DNA of 64,000 nt from Gracilibacillus timonensis (GTDB lineage: Bacteria; Bacillota; Bacilli; Bacillales; Amphibacillaceae), in the NCBI RefSeq assembly GCF_900086715.1, contig NZ_FLKH01000010.1, positions 496,001 to 560,000 on the forward strand, given 5' to 3'. This document shows, in pieces, positions 37,751 to 46,976 of the stretch. The position numbers and the translations under genes are program-made. Under the pieces are notes generated by a model that saw only the letters and a program-made list of their open reading frames with translations, ran no database searches and was not told the origin of the DNA. Numbering within the stretch: position 1 is the stretch's first letter; each line of letters begins with the position of its first letter.

Positions 37751-38164
37751 TTATTTGCGTTTTTTCCGAACGCTATCCATAAATTTTTTCGCTGCTGCTT
37801 CTAATTCCTCATCTTTCTTGATCGACCGTATACGCCGCCAGAGGATCATCATTGGGATATTCGATGACAAAATAAAGGTTCTTCAAGCCGTCCCCTATTT
37901 CGATAAAAAACACATTACGTTGATGGTTCAAAAAGGCGTCATGAATCGAAGGGTTTTGAGGAACCCGATCGTTTTTTCCTTCTGTGAAATGTTTTAGTTT
38001 TATACCGGACAAGGTTAAATAAAGTACCGAGAAACCAAGGGATTCGAACAGTTCTCGTTTTTCTTGGTAAGATACTTGATCGATATAAGAAGCTAAATTG
38101 GGATACTGCTGTTCGTTAAGCCTTGTTTAATGGTTTCGATTAAACCGTTGTAGGTGAATGTCAT
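37751..38164 (-). pseudogene. Unknown gene with two compensating frameshifts
   Basis: Begins at ATG 38164 with an AAGGAGAG site (MTFTYNGLIETIKQG), shifts near 38125 into a frame reading QQYPNLASYIDQVSYQEKRE and then KNLYFVIEYPNDDPLAAYTVD, and shifts again near 37830 to SIKKDEELEAAAKKFMDSV before TAA 37751. The two shifts are of opposite sense, so the total length (138 codons) stays in register. I do not recognise the family. Confidence 0.6.
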
Positions 38165-38217
38165 GTGTCTCTCTCCTTTTTTATTACCGTTTTCATTCGA
38201 TCGCTTGGGAGGTGTGT

Positions 38218-38547
38218 CTAAACGTCACGTTCCGTTCGGTATTCAGAAGGGGTATAGTGGATGATGTACCCATATATCCCACTCGTTTCTTCTTTACGAA
38301 TCGTTTTTTTGATCAGCTGGAATAACAATCGTTTGGACGATTCATCGTGATTTCCTTTTAAGATGATGACACGGTCTGGATAATGGGTTTGTAGATCCAT
38401 CAGAGTATGAATCACGTGTAAAGAATCCGGTCCACGGTCAATTAAACCTCCTAAAACAATTAACATTTCTGTTTTTTTATTCCAATGAGAAAGAGCTACC
38501 ATCATTTCTCGATGGCAGCCATGAATGTCACTCAAGATATAAAACAT
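38218..38547 (-). pseudogene. Truncated calcineurin-like phosphoesterase
   Basis: About 109 residues match the N-terminal half of PrpE/phage-type protein phosphatases: DIHGC, then LGGLIDRGPDS, then LKGNHDE. The family motif GDxxDRG here reads GGLIDRG, so a metal-ligand Asp is replaced by Gly. The C-terminal half is missing. ATG 38547 has an AGGAG site. Loss of a metal ligand plus truncation points to a nonfunctional gene. Confidence 0.75.
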
Positions 38548-38605
38548 GCATGTCTCCTCCCTTTTTCCCACCTTTTATTAAAAATGTTACAAAAATTATA
38601 GAAAG

Positions 38606-38806
38606 TTATTTTGAAAACTTATTACTTGCTAAATAGGCTGATAGACTAATTATGAATATAATAAATATAATCAATAGATCCGTATTTTCGAAAACAAACA
38701 ATGCTTTATTATAATAAATAATACTAACAGTCCTAAAACCTAGTACTATAGTACAACAAATGAATATTGTAAAAAATGATTTTTTTAAAAAATTTAGATT
38801 TTTCAT
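38606..38806 (-). CDS. Small two-helix membrane protein
   Basis: 66 residues with two hydrophobic helices (about residues 9-30 and 42-60), Lys-rich at both ends. An AAAGG site precedes ATG 38806. No family recognised. It is divergent from the frameshifted secreted-protein gene, with only about 60 bp between the two starts. The pairing recalls a secreted peptide with an immunity or accessory protein, but nothing in the sequence proves that. Confidence 0.55.
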   Translation of the reverse strand: MKNLNFLKKSFFTIFICCTIVLGFRTVSIIYYNKALFVFENTDLLIIFIIFIISLSAYLASNKFSK

Positions 38807-38868
38807 TTGAAACCCTTTCCTTTTTGTTACAATAATATTGAATCATATTTTAGAGAGGAGATGTTGAG

Positions 38869-39322
38869 TTGAAACTTAAAAAAGTGTTTTTTATCATTGT
38901 TAACTGTCATTTTAATTTTTAATGTGAGTGCGTTGTCTATTAATGCAAAGTCAGATGAAGAAGCCAAAAATAACGTGTCTGAAGTTCAGCCAATGGCCGT
39001 TACGATTGAATTTGATAAACCTATTGCATATACCCAGTATGTATCAAATTATAAGTTAGGTCAAATGATAGAAGAATATGAACGAGGTTCAACATGGTTG
39101 AGTATTGCGAATGCCATCTTATTTGCGGGCATAACGGCACCAGCGGGAGTTGCTAATTCAATAGCAGCGGATTTAGTTGGTGATATTTCCCATTTAAGAG
39201 AAGCTTATTATGATGGTTTAGACATGCATTGGGTAGCATTATATGCTAGTGGGGTGGAACCTAGTTTATCTAAAGAAGCTCATGTTTTTTATACAGCTCA
39301 TCCCCTGATATTTACTGATTAA
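38869..39322 (+). pseudogene. Secreted protein of unknown function, frameshifted in a poly-T tract
   Basis: A TTG start at 38869 follows GAGAGGAG. The frame then encodes KLKKVFF but runs to a stop; the next frame holds the rest of a signal peptide (LLTVILIFNVSALSINA) and a mature part of about 120 residues with a hydrophobic Ala/Gly-rich stretch (AILFAGITAPAGVANSIAADL). Taking one T out of the 6-T run at 38887-38892 makes a perfect signal peptide and a protein of about 150 residues. It may be a sequencing slip, a mutation or a phase-variable tract. I do not recognise the mature domain. Confidence 0.6.
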
Positions 39323-39861
39323 TAATTAATAATGTCTATCAAGAATTTTGAAATGATAAATGAAGGGGTGGTTAAATATAGTTATTTCACGACCACTCCT
39401 TTAATTTATAATTTTAAGAAGTTGTATTATATCCTGCGTTCCTAGAATATATACAATGAGCTTATAAACTCGAAATTTCTATTGTATCAGTGTTTCTTGT
39501 TATAAAATAGTGTTTTCTTCCGGGGATCCAGGATTATATACAATAATACATATATACGGCTATACTTATATTGTAATTATGATAAGATCGGATGTATTTT
39601 CATCATCGTTACGATATAAATTTAGAAAAAACGGGCAAAAACCACCCGGTCCTTTAGCACGAAACCAAGAGTAGATCGTTTCTTTTCAAATGTAGTAATT
39701 CTCCATGGAACGGAATGACGACCATTTTTCACGAATTTCGCGGATTTTTGGGCGTCATATCAAAAATGTCGGGCAACATCGGGGGATTATTGCGCAACTT
39801 TGTTTATCCTCCCCCCCATCTCTGGATGGAAGCCGTTCTATTACTTATAGTAGCGTCGATT
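39323..39861. other. Spacer without a recognisable gene
   Basis: AT-rich to about 39600, then richer in C and G with short runs. A short inverted GTGGTCGTG-type element lies near 39366-39400 and may end the secreted-protein transcript. No coding frame, on either strand, shows a family pattern; part may be debris from the IS91-type element to its right. Confidence 0.45.
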
Positions 39862-40095
39862 CTATATTTTCTGATGGTTTAAAAAAATAGCTCGTAAATC
39901 TTCATCGATCGTCAAAAGAACATGCCGATGGTTTACTTGGCGCATATCTTCGCTCAACAGACTGCTCCACTCTTCACTCTCTCTGAATTTTTCTACCTCC
40001 TTGATCACGTTGGGGCGGATTCTTTCTCCATAGGTTCGTTTGAAAGTTTCCCAATGTTGGTGATGATCAAACAAAATTTCTTTTAATGTATTCAT
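39862..40095 (-). pseudogene. IS91-type transposase remnant with an internal deletion
   Basis: 77 residues. MNTLKEILFDHHQHWE...IRPNVIKEVEKFRE is the usual start of Firmicutes IS91-type transposases, and SLLSEDMRQVNHRHVLLTIDEDLR is from further inside. The cysteine-rich zinc-binding segment that normally separates them is absent, and the catalytic region after it is missing, so the frame is a deletion product. Confidence 0.7.
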
Positions 40096-40168
40096 CTTCC
40101 TATTTTTAGTTTAACATCGTTCAAAATACGATTGTACCAAGTATTACATCCTTTCTTTACTTATAAAA

Positions 40169-40199
40169 AAGCCCGACCATCACATCCATGGCCGAACTT
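40169..40199 (-). terminator. Terminator after purU
   Basis: On the minus strand AAGTTCGGCCAT, loop, ATGGTCGGGCTT and then six T. Stem includes G-T pairs. Confidence 0.75.
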
Positions 40200-40212
40200 C
40201 TCTAAACCCCTA

Positions 40213-41112
40213 TTAAAACACAATCGTCTTATTACCGTACACCAATATACGATCTTCTAAATGCCATTTAACCGCCCGAGCTAACACGCTTCTTTCGACG
40301 GATTGACCAATCTTTTTCATCGCAGCAGCATTGTCGCGATGGTCCACGCGACTGATATCCTGTTCAATAATCGGTCCTTCATCTAAATCATTCGTCACAT
40401 AATGAGAAGTCGCTCCGATTAATTTCACGCCGCGATGATAGGCGCGCTCATACGGCTTGGCACCAATAAATGCCGGTAAAAAGGAATGGTGAATATTAAT
40501 GATTTGTTGATTAAAGGCACCTACAAAAGTTGGCGTCAGTATTTGCATATATCGTGCTAATACGATCACATCAATATCATGTTCCTTCAGCAGCTTGATT
40601 TGCTGTTCTTCTACTTGCTTACGGACATCCTTATTTGCCGGGATATAATAAAAAGGGATTCCTAAGCGTTCCACAAATTCACGAGAAGTCTCATGATTAC
40701 TGATCACCATGCTAATATCGGCAACCAAATCACCACTTTGCCATTCCCAAAGCAATTCGAGTAAACAATGTGGTTCTTTGGAGACAAAGATCGCCATCTT
40801 CTTAATCTGATTCACATATTGAAAAGAGACCTCCATCTGAAACTGATCCTTCACTTGCTGGAAATCCGCTTCTAGCTGCTCCGCCTTGTTGGAAAGGTCA
40901 TCCAATTCGAATACAATTCGAGTAAAAAATTCACCGCCATGAGGATCAGTTGAGTACTGATTCGATTCAATAATATTCGCTTGATAACCCGATAAAAATT
41001 GCGAAATAGCCGCAACAATGCCGGGCTGATCGGGACAGCTGATTAACAAACGCGCCCTATTCTTATGCTCTTGTTTGAAGGCTTCGATCTTATCGGTATT
41101 ATAATTCTTCAT
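40213..41112 (-). CDS. purU: Formyltetrahydrofolate deformylase
   Basis: About 299 residues. An N-terminal ACT domain (residues about 20-90, LLISCPDQPGIVAAIS) precedes a formyltransferase-like hydrolase domain with HHSFLPAFIGAKPYERAY and ATSHYVTNDLDEGPII, where the catalytic Asn-His-Asp set of the family lies. It releases formate from 10-formyl-THF. ATG 41112 follows GAAGAGGG; ATG 41139 has no site. It lies after argD by 70 bp and may be read through from the arg operon. Confidence 0.95.
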   Translation of the reverse strand: MKNYNTDKIEAFKQEHKNRARLLISCPDQPGIVAAISQFLSGYQANIIESNQYSTDPHGGEFFTRIVFELDDLSNKAEQLEADFQQVKDQFQMEVSFQYVNQIKKMAIFVSKEPHCLLELLWEWQSGDLVADISMVISNHETSREFVERLGIPFYYIPANKDVRKQVEEQQIKLLKEHDIDVIVLARYMQILTPTFVGAFNQQIINIHHSFLPAFIGAKPYERAYHRGVKLIGATSHYVTNDLDEGPIIEQDISRVDHRDNAAAMKKIGQSVERSVLARAVKWHLEDRILVYGNKTIVF

Positions 41113-41182
41113 TTTCCATCCCTCTTCACATAAAATCATTCTCTAATAGGATACCACGTTCTCTGAGAGCATCAAGTCATTG

Positions 41183-42352
41183 CTAAAAAATCTGATCCAT
41201 TTTTGCCAAAAATAGATCAACTTCTGCTTTTGACGTAGTAAGAGGTGGTAAAATTCTCACAATCTGCGGACCTGCCACAACAATCAGCAATTGTTCTTCT
41301 TCCCGTGCTTTATGGACATAATCCATCGCTGAACCAGTTACCTCCAAGCCGATTAATAACCCTTTTCCCCTAATAGATAAAATGGTCTCTTTCGCTTGGA
41401 CAAGCTGTTTCAAGCCTTGCCAAATATAATCCGCCACCTCTTGGGCATGTGCCAGTACATCTGGTTTGGTCAGCTGTTGGATGGTCGCTAACCCGGCAGT
41501 GGCGGCGATCGGATTTCCTCCGAACGTACTGCCATGTGTACCCGGTGTGAACACTTTCGCCACTTTTTCCTTGGCAATCATGGCACCAATCGGAATGCCT
41601 GAACCTAACCCTTTGGCTACGGTAATTACATCTGGTTCAATTTGATAATGCTCATAAGCAAACAGTTTGCCCGTTCGTCCCATTCCTGTTTGAATTTCAT
41701 CGACGATAACTAGGATACCTAGTTCCTCACATACATCTACCAGCTGCTGCACCCAGACCTTATCTGCAGGTAAGACACCGCCTTCGCCTTGCACTAATTC
41801 CAACATCACGGCTACGGGCTGCCATTCCTTCAATTGTTCTAACGCGCCCGAATCGTTAAAAGGTAAGTAAGCAAAGCCCGGAGTTAAAGGCGCAAAGCCT
41901 TGCTGAATCTTCTCTTGCGCAGTTGCTGATAAAGTGGCCATCGTTCGTCCATGAAACGAGTTTTGAAAGGTAACAATAAGGGGTTCATCCTGTTCTTGTA
42001 CATCATGACCATACTTTTTGGCAAGTTTAATAGCCGCTTCATTCGCCTCAGCCCCACTGTTACAGAAAAAAACCTGATCCCCACATGAGTGAGCCACGAT
42101 CGCCTCCGCCAATTGCTCTTGGGCAGGAATGTGATAAAGATTCGTACAATGCCATAGCTTGGTTAACTGTTGCTGTACAGCTTGCTCAACTGCCTCCGGA
42201 ACATGTCCCAGGTTACAGGTAGCTAGTCCCGAGCTATAATCTAAATACTTCGTCCCTTGGTCATCCCATACATAACTCCCTTTTCCTTCCACAATCGAAA
42301 TCGGAAAACGGCCATAAGTAGACATGACCGCATTACTTGTTTGACTCGACAT
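41183..42352 (-). CDS. argD: Acetylornithine aminotransferase
   Basis: 389 residues of class III PLP aminotransferases. YLDYSSGLATCNLGH, FCNSGAEANEAAIKLA and the PLP-lysine segment TVAKGLGSGIPIGAM are present, then GSTFGGNPIAATAG. It catalyses the fourth step of arginine synthesis. The start lies inside the end of argB (20-base overlap) behind a GAGGAGGTG site, indicating coupled translation. Confidence 0.93.
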   Translation of the reverse strand: MSSQTSNAVMSTYGRFPISIVEGKGSYVWDDQGTKYLDYSSGLATCNLGHVPEAVEQAVQQQLTKLWHCTNLYHIPAQEQLAEAIVAHSCGDQVFFCNSGAEANEAAIKLAKKYGHDVQEQDEPLIVTFQNSFHGRTMATLSATAQEKIQQGFAPLTPGFAYLPFNDSGALEQLKEWQPVAVMLELVQGEGGVLPADKVWVQQLVDVCEELGILVIVDEIQTGMGRTGKLFAYEHYQIEPDVITVAKGLGSGIPIGAMIAKEKVAKVFTPGTHGSTFGGNPIAATAGLATIQQLTKPDVLAHAQEVADYIWQGLKQLVQAKETILSIRGKGLLIGLEVTGSAMDYVHKAREEEQLLIVVAGPQIVRILPPLTTSKAEVDLFLAKMDQIF

Positions 42353-43148
42353 AGGGCACCTCCTCTGTTAATGCGATCCTTGTACCAATTGGTTTTCCTT
42401 GCATAAATTCAATTAATCCGTGATCGGCAGTTCCATCCACAATCGAGACCTCGACAACCTCTTGTTTTAAGGCAGCAATGGCTGATTCTACTTTGGGAAT
42501 CATGCCACCAACAATCACTTCATCTGCAATTAATGTCTTAATCTTTTGTTCATCTAACTGGTGGAAGACTTGTTGTTCTCCCTCTATTTCTTGATAGATC
42601 CCCGGTATATCACTAATAAAGCATAACTTCGCCTTTAATGCCTGAGCAACAGCAGAAGCCGCCATATCGGCATTAATATTATAACGCTGGCCATTCTCAT
42701 CAATACCAATTGGTGAAACAACCGGAATTAATTCTTGTTCGCTGAACAGTTCCAATAAATCCGTGTTTACTTCGGTCACTTTTCCTACATAGCCCAAGGT
42801 CATCTGCTCGTCGATCGGCTCGGCTTTAAGCAGGCTTCCATCTACACCGCTCACTCCAACGGATTGCCCGCCTGCCTCAGTTAATTCCCTTACTACTCCT
42901 TTATTAATCGAACCACTGAGCGCCATCTCTACTACATCTAATACCTCATTAGTGGTGACTCGCAAACCATGAACAAATTCGGTTTTCACTCCTGTTTGGT
43001 CTAACAACTGGGAAATAAGAGGACCACCGCCATGCACAATAATTGGCTGGTAATCCCCTTGTTTTTTTAGTGTCACAATATCTTGATAAAAAGAAGGAGG
43101 CAATTGTTCAAAAACACTGCCGCCACATTTGATTACGACATAATTCAT
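42333..43148 (-). CDS. argB: Acetylglutamate kinase
   Basis: 271 residues of the amino acid kinase family. VIKCGGSVFEQ and IIVHGGGPLISQLL bind phosphate, and FVHGLRVTTNEVLDVVEM, NINADMAASAVAQAL and IVGGMIPKV are typical. It phosphorylates N-acetylglutamate. It starts 12 bp after argJ and overlaps argD. Confidence 0.95.
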   Translation of the reverse strand: MNYVVIKCGGSVFEQLPPSFYQDIVTLKKQGDYQPIIVHGGGPLISQLLDQTGVKTEFVHGLRVTTNEVLDVVEMALSGSINKGVVRELTEAGGQSVGVSGVDGSLLKAEPIDEQMTLGYVGKVTEVNTDLLELFSEQELIPVVSPIGIDENGQRYNINADMAASAVAQALKAKLCFISDIPGIYQEIEGEQQVFHQLDEQKIKTLIADEVIVGGMIPKVESAIAALKQEVVEVSIVDGTADHGLIEFMQGKPIGTRIALTEEVPYVESNK

Positions 43149-43160
43149 TCGATGACCCCC

Positions 43161-44384
43161 TTAGGTCCGATAAGAAGCATTAATTCTTACATATTCATAG
43201 GATAAATCGCAGCCCCAGGCAACCGAACTACCATCTCCGTTTCCAACTTGGGCATGGATAATGATTTCTTCTTCGAGCAAATATTCCTTTGCCTTATCTT
43301 CATCAAACACGTGAGGAACTCCGTTCTCCACTACTAAAATCTCGCCTAGATAAACACTAACCTGATCAGGATCGAGGGATTCACCGCTATAACCAATAGC
43401 CGTAACAATACGTCCCCAATTAGCGTCTGCACCGTGTATAGCTGTTTTTACAAGGTTGGAAGAAATAATCGACTTCGCAATCTTTGCTGCAGCATCATCG
43501 GAAGATGCACCTTGCACTTGTACCTCTACTAATCTGGTAGCACCCTCTCCATCACGGGCAATTTCCTTGGCTAGATATTCGCAGACAAAGGTCAATGCCT
43601 CAAAGAAAACCTGCCACTCTGAATGATGGGGCGTTAAAGATTGATTACCAGCTCGACCATTCGCCAAGACTAGCACCATATCGTTAGTACTGGTATCTCC
43701 ATCTACGGTAATCATATTAAACGATTGGTTGGTAATGGCCTTTAAAGCTCCCGATAAATGAGACGCTTCAACATGAGCATCGGTTGTAATAAAGCTTAAC
43801 ATCGTTGCCATATTTGGATGGATCATTCCCGATCCTTTTGCTGCCCCGCCAATCGTTATCTTCTGTCCATCTATTTCCAATTCAACGGCAATTCCTTTTT
43901 CTTTGGTATCTGTAGTGAGGATCGCTGTTTCGAATTTATCTGCCCCTAAGTGATTGCCATCAGCTATCTGACTAATCCCTTTACTCAATTTATCCATTGG
44001 GAGTAAATCACCAATCACTCCGGTGGAAGCAACAGCAGCCAAATGCTCTTCTACACCAATGGTCTCTGCAAATAGTTTACGCATATCATAAGCATCTTGA
44101 AGCCCTTGTTCACCTGTGCAGGCATTGGCAATCGCCGAATTAACTACTACCCCTTGTAATTGCTGTGCTGCTGCGACACTTTCCTGTGTTACTTTTAATG
44201 GGGCCGCTTGAAAAATGTTGGTGGTATATACGCCAGCCGCTTGCGCCGGAACATCCGAATAAAACCAACCTAAATCCAACTTCTTTTTTCTTAAACCACA
44301 ATGTAATCCGCCTGCTTGAAACCCTTTGGCAGATGCTATATTTCCATCCTTGATGATGGTAAACGATCCTTCTTGACCTTGCAT
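43161..44384 (-). CDS. argJ: Glutamate N-acetyltransferase / ornithine acetyltransferase
   Basis: 407 residues. The precursor is expected to self-cleave before the Thr in [15 protein letters not shown], giving alpha and beta chains. [13 protein letters not shown] and the C-terminal [13 protein letters not shown] are family hallmarks. The presence of argJ means the recycling arginine route; no argA is needed. It lies 16 bp after argC in the same operon. Confidence 0.95.
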   Translation of the reverse strand: MQGQEGSFTIIKDGNIASAKGFQAGGLHCGLRKKKLDLGWFYSDVPAQAAGVYTTNIFQAAPLKVTQESVAAAQQLQGVVVNSAIANACTGEQGLQDAYDMRKLFAETIGVEEHLAAVASTGVIGDLLPMDKLSKGISQIADGNHLGADKFETAILTTDTKEKGIAVELEIDGQKITIGGAAKGSGMIHPNMATMLSFITTDAHVEASHLSGALKAITNQSFNMITVDGDTSTNDMVLVLANGRAGNQSLTPHHSEWQVFFEALTFVCEYLAKEIARDGEGATRLVEVQVQGASSDDAAAKIAKSIISSNLVKTAIHGADANWGRIVTAIGYSGESLDPDQVSVYLGEILVVENGVPHVFDEDKAKEYLLEEEIIIHAQVGNGDGSSVAWGCDLSYEYVRINASYRT

Positions 44385-44400
44385 AACTATGTTTCACTCC

Positions 44401-45438
44401 TTATGGATAAATAGGTAACTGATCCAATCCTGTTTTTTCTTCCCAACCGTACATGATATTCATATTTTGAATCGCCTGCCCAGCAGCTCCTTTTACTAGA
44501 TTATCAATAACCGACACGATAATCAGCTTGCCTGTTCGTTCATCTGCATACAGTCCAATATCACAATAATTGCTACCATAGACTTCTTTTGTCGACGGGA
44601 ACACACCCTCTTTACGCACACGGACAAAACGGTCCTCCTGATAGTAGGCTTGATACATATCCACCACGTATTTGGTCGTATAGCTGTCCTTTAAATCAAC
44701 ATAAATCGTACTCATAATCCCTCTGGTCATCGGCACAATATGCGGTGTGAACACTATTTGCACCGGTTCATTTGCTGTTTCTGTCAACGTCTGTTCCATT
44801 TCAGGAATATGCTTGTGTTCACCGATTTTGTAGGCCCTAAAGTTCTCATTCATTTCCGAAAAGTGGACATTTTGTGATAACCCGCGACCTGCACCAGACA
44901 CTCCTGTTTTGGCATCAATAATAATCGATGAACGGTCGACTAAGTCCTTCTCCATCGCTGGAATCAAACCTAATGTTGTCGCTGTTGGATAACAACCTGG
45001 ATTGGCGAGGATATCAGCATCTTTTATTTGACTCCTGTTTATTTCAGCTAATCCATATACGGCCTTTTCGATATAATCCGCTGATGCTATTTCTTCTCCA
45101 TAATAGCTGTAATACTGCTCGCCATCGCGCAAACGAAAGTCTCCCGATAAATCGATACATCGTACACCTTTATCTACTAAACTAGGAATATGATGTTTAC
45201 TCACATTGGATGGTGTAGCAAAAAAGACGAGCTCTACCTCTTGAGCTAATCGATCGGTATCCAATGTAGACATCTCCATATCGATCACTTCCGTAAGGTG
45301 CGGATAAAAACCTGCCAATGCTGTGCCGCTATTTGAATGTGATATGATTCTTTTTACCTGTACATGAGGGTGGTTATGCAAAAAACGTAATAATTCTACT
45401 GCACCATACCCCGTTCCTCCTATAATAGCTACCTCCAC
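44401..45438 (-). CDS. argC: N-acetyl-gamma-glutamyl-phosphate reductase
   Basis: 345 residues. N-terminal NADP fold (VAIIGGTGYGAVELLR), catalytic Cys in LANPGCYPTATTLG, then HKHIPEMEQTL. GTG 45438 is the start, with GGGGGAAG upstream. First gene of argC-argJ-argB-argD. The spacer upstream carries a consensus promoter. Confidence 0.95.
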   Translation of the reverse strand: MEVAIIGGTGYGAVELLRFLHNHPHVQVKRIISHSNSGTALAGFYPHLTEVIDMEMSTLDTDRLAQEVELVFFATPSNVSKHHIPSLVDKGVRCIDLSGDFRLRDGEQYYSYYGEEIASADYIEKAVYGLAEINRSQIKDADILANPGCYPTATTLGLIPAMEKDLVDRSSIIIDAKTGVSGAGRGLSQNVHFSEMNENFRAYKIGEHKHIPEMEQTLTETANEPVQIVFTPHIVPMTRGIMSTIYVDLKDSYTTKYVVDMYQAYYQEDRFVRVRKEGVFPSTKEVYGSNYCDIGLYADERTGKLIIVSVIDNLVKGAAGQAIQNMNIMYGWEEKTGLDQLPIYP

Positions 45439-45476
45439 AATTCTTCCCCCTACATTCCGTATCTTGATAATTTATA

Positions 45477-45505
45477 ATTATACTTCATTTTGTATTTTCA
45501 TGCAA
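45477..45505 (-). promoter_or_regulatory. argC promoter with possible ArgR/AhrC box
   Basis: On the minus strand TTGCAT, a 17-bp spacer and TATAAT form a near-ideal sigma-A promoter. The spacer and flanks hold TGAAAATACA and TGAAGTATAAT, which resemble halves of ARG boxes (TGAATAWWWATTCA), so the arginine repressor would block the promoter. The ARG box call is tentative. Confidence 0.65.
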
Positions 45506-45810
45506 TAGTGTTATCAATAAAAATGAGTCCAATCTGAATTTTAGGCAGAAGAAGGTCTGGTTTTCTTTTTGTTTTATTCATTAAATGACTAACGTGGCAT
45601 TGCATATAATGCGGGACTTATCAGAAAATCTAGCGCCCACCTCCCCTACTTAGCTCGATTTATATTATGAAATCTTGAAGTGGGAACTTACGAACAATGG
45701 CCATGAAATAAGTGAACCGAATACTGTACATAATCCATCTTATCGCTACTCCGATTCGTTTAAGTTCAAAATCGTTCGAAATTCTATTATGTCACGTACT
45801 TATCTATAAA
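45506..45810. other. Spacer with a dispersed repeat copy
   Basis: No gene. TACTGTACATAATCCATCTTATCG at 45722-45745 differs at three of 24 positions from the sequence at 61365-61388, which is an end of the inverted-repeat segment described there. It suggests a remnant of the same small mobile repeat. Confidence 0.5.
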
Positions 45811-45843
45811 AAACCCAACGTCCGATAGGTGAACGTTGGGTTT
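45811..45843 (-). terminator. Terminator after the siderophore-binding protein gene
   Basis: Perfect 11-bp arms (AAACCCAACGT and complement), 11-base loop, followed on the minus strand by a T-run (TTTTTATAG). Confidence 0.85.
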
Positions 45844-45848
45844 TCGAT

Positions 45849-46805
45849 TTATTCAGCTAATGCTTCGAGCACCTCATCAATTGTCTGCTCAAAGGCAATA
45901 ATTCCTTTGTTTGTCCAATTACTTGGGTCAGTTATATGGTAAACTTGATCATTTTGGACAACATCCAGGTTTTGATAAACAGAACTATCCTGCAGTGTTG
46001 CTAATCCGGTTGTATCCTCTTTAGATATTAAAAATAAATGATCTGTTTCCAGTTCAGAAAGCTTTTCCAACGAGATAGCATTCCAAGCTTCGCCTGCCTC
46101 CCCTAGTTCTTCTGTCAAAGCAGACGGTGTTAATCCCAAATCTTCGTATACCACTCTGCCAGCATGGCGATCTTGTTCAAACATGAAATACTCATCACCT
46201 ATGATCCAAAGGATAGCGACAGTCTCATCCCCTACACTATCTGCCAGTGTTTGTTTCGCTTCTTCTGCCTTCTGATCGTACGCCGCTAACCGATCTTCCG
46301 CTTCTTGGCTCTTACCTAGGATCTCACCTACCTTGGTTAGTTGCTTTCTGGTATCTTCAAAATCCTCCTGTTTAAATAAATAAGTCGGCGCAATGCCTTC
46401 GTAATCTTCCAATTGTCCTTCCATAGAATCAATCGAGTTCAACATTAACAAATCTGGTTCAAAACTTAAGACTTGTTCTAATGGCATATTCCATTCAACT
46501 TTCTCCACGTCCTGTAAGTCATCCTGTAGATAATCCAGAACGGAATCCCCAATGGACCATTGTGCCGACGGTGTCACACCTAATGCCAGCAATGAATCTT
46601 CTAAGTATGGTGCCACGATCGTTTCAGGGTTTTCTGGAATGGTAACTTCGCCATTCTCTCCTTCGACTGTATGCGAATCCCCTGATTGTTCTTCACTGTT
46701 GCTCTCCTCTGATGATTGCTCTCCACCGTCTTGACTGCCACATGCGGCTAGCACAACAGATAGAAATACTATAAAACCAAGCAAGTATAGCTTTGTATGT
46801 TTCAT
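45849..46805 (-). CDS. Iron-siderophore ABC transporter binding lipoprotein
   Basis: 318 residues of the FecB/FhuD-like cluster. Lipobox VVLAAC, an acidic Ser/Glu-rich linker, then a two-lobed binding fold with PETIVAPYLEDSLLALGV and FEPDLLML. It binds ferric siderophore outside the membrane. Divergent from the two permease genes, with a Fur box in the spacer. The arrangement resembles B. subtilis yfiY with yfiZ-yfhA. No ATPase gene follows the permeases; a shared ATPase is likely. Confidence 0.92.
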   Translation of the reverse strand: MKHTKLYLLGFIVFLSVVLAACGSQDGGEQSSEESNSEEQSGDSHTVEGENGEVTIPENPETIVAPYLEDSLLALGVTPSAQWSIGDSVLDYLQDDLQDVEKVEWNMPLEQVLSFEPDLLMLNSIDSMEGQLEDYEGIAPTYLFKQEDFEDTRKQLTKVGEILGKSQEAEDRLAAYDQKAEEAKQTLADSVGDETVAILWIIGDEYFMFEQDRHAGRVVYEDLGLTPSALTEELGEAGEAWNAISLEKLSELETDHLFLISKEDTTGLATLQDSSVYQNLDVVQNDQVYHITDPSNWTNKGIIAFEQTIDEVLEALAE

Positions 46806-46845
46806 CTTCTTATCCCCTTTTTTATTTAAGTGTCATCATTGCACA

Positions 46846-46860
46846 TGATAATCATTTTCA
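46846..46860. promoter_or_regulatory. Fur box
   Basis: TGATAATCATTTTCA matches the 7-1-7 consensus TGATAATNATTATCA at 13 of 15 positions. It lies between the divergent siderophore-binding and permease genes and can control both. Confidence 0.8.
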
Positions 46861-46976
46861 ATTAAAAAGTCAATCCTTTTGCTATAATGAGTAAGCGCTA
46901 GTATACTAATGAATGGATCCTGACATCCAAACAAGTAAATTCAACATTTTTCATAGTATATAAAGAAGGGGCTATC

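Noticed and set aside
45540-45720. Possible riboswitch or T-box leader in the arg/siderophore spacer
   Set aside because: No T-box motif, specifier stem or known aptamer pattern is visible.
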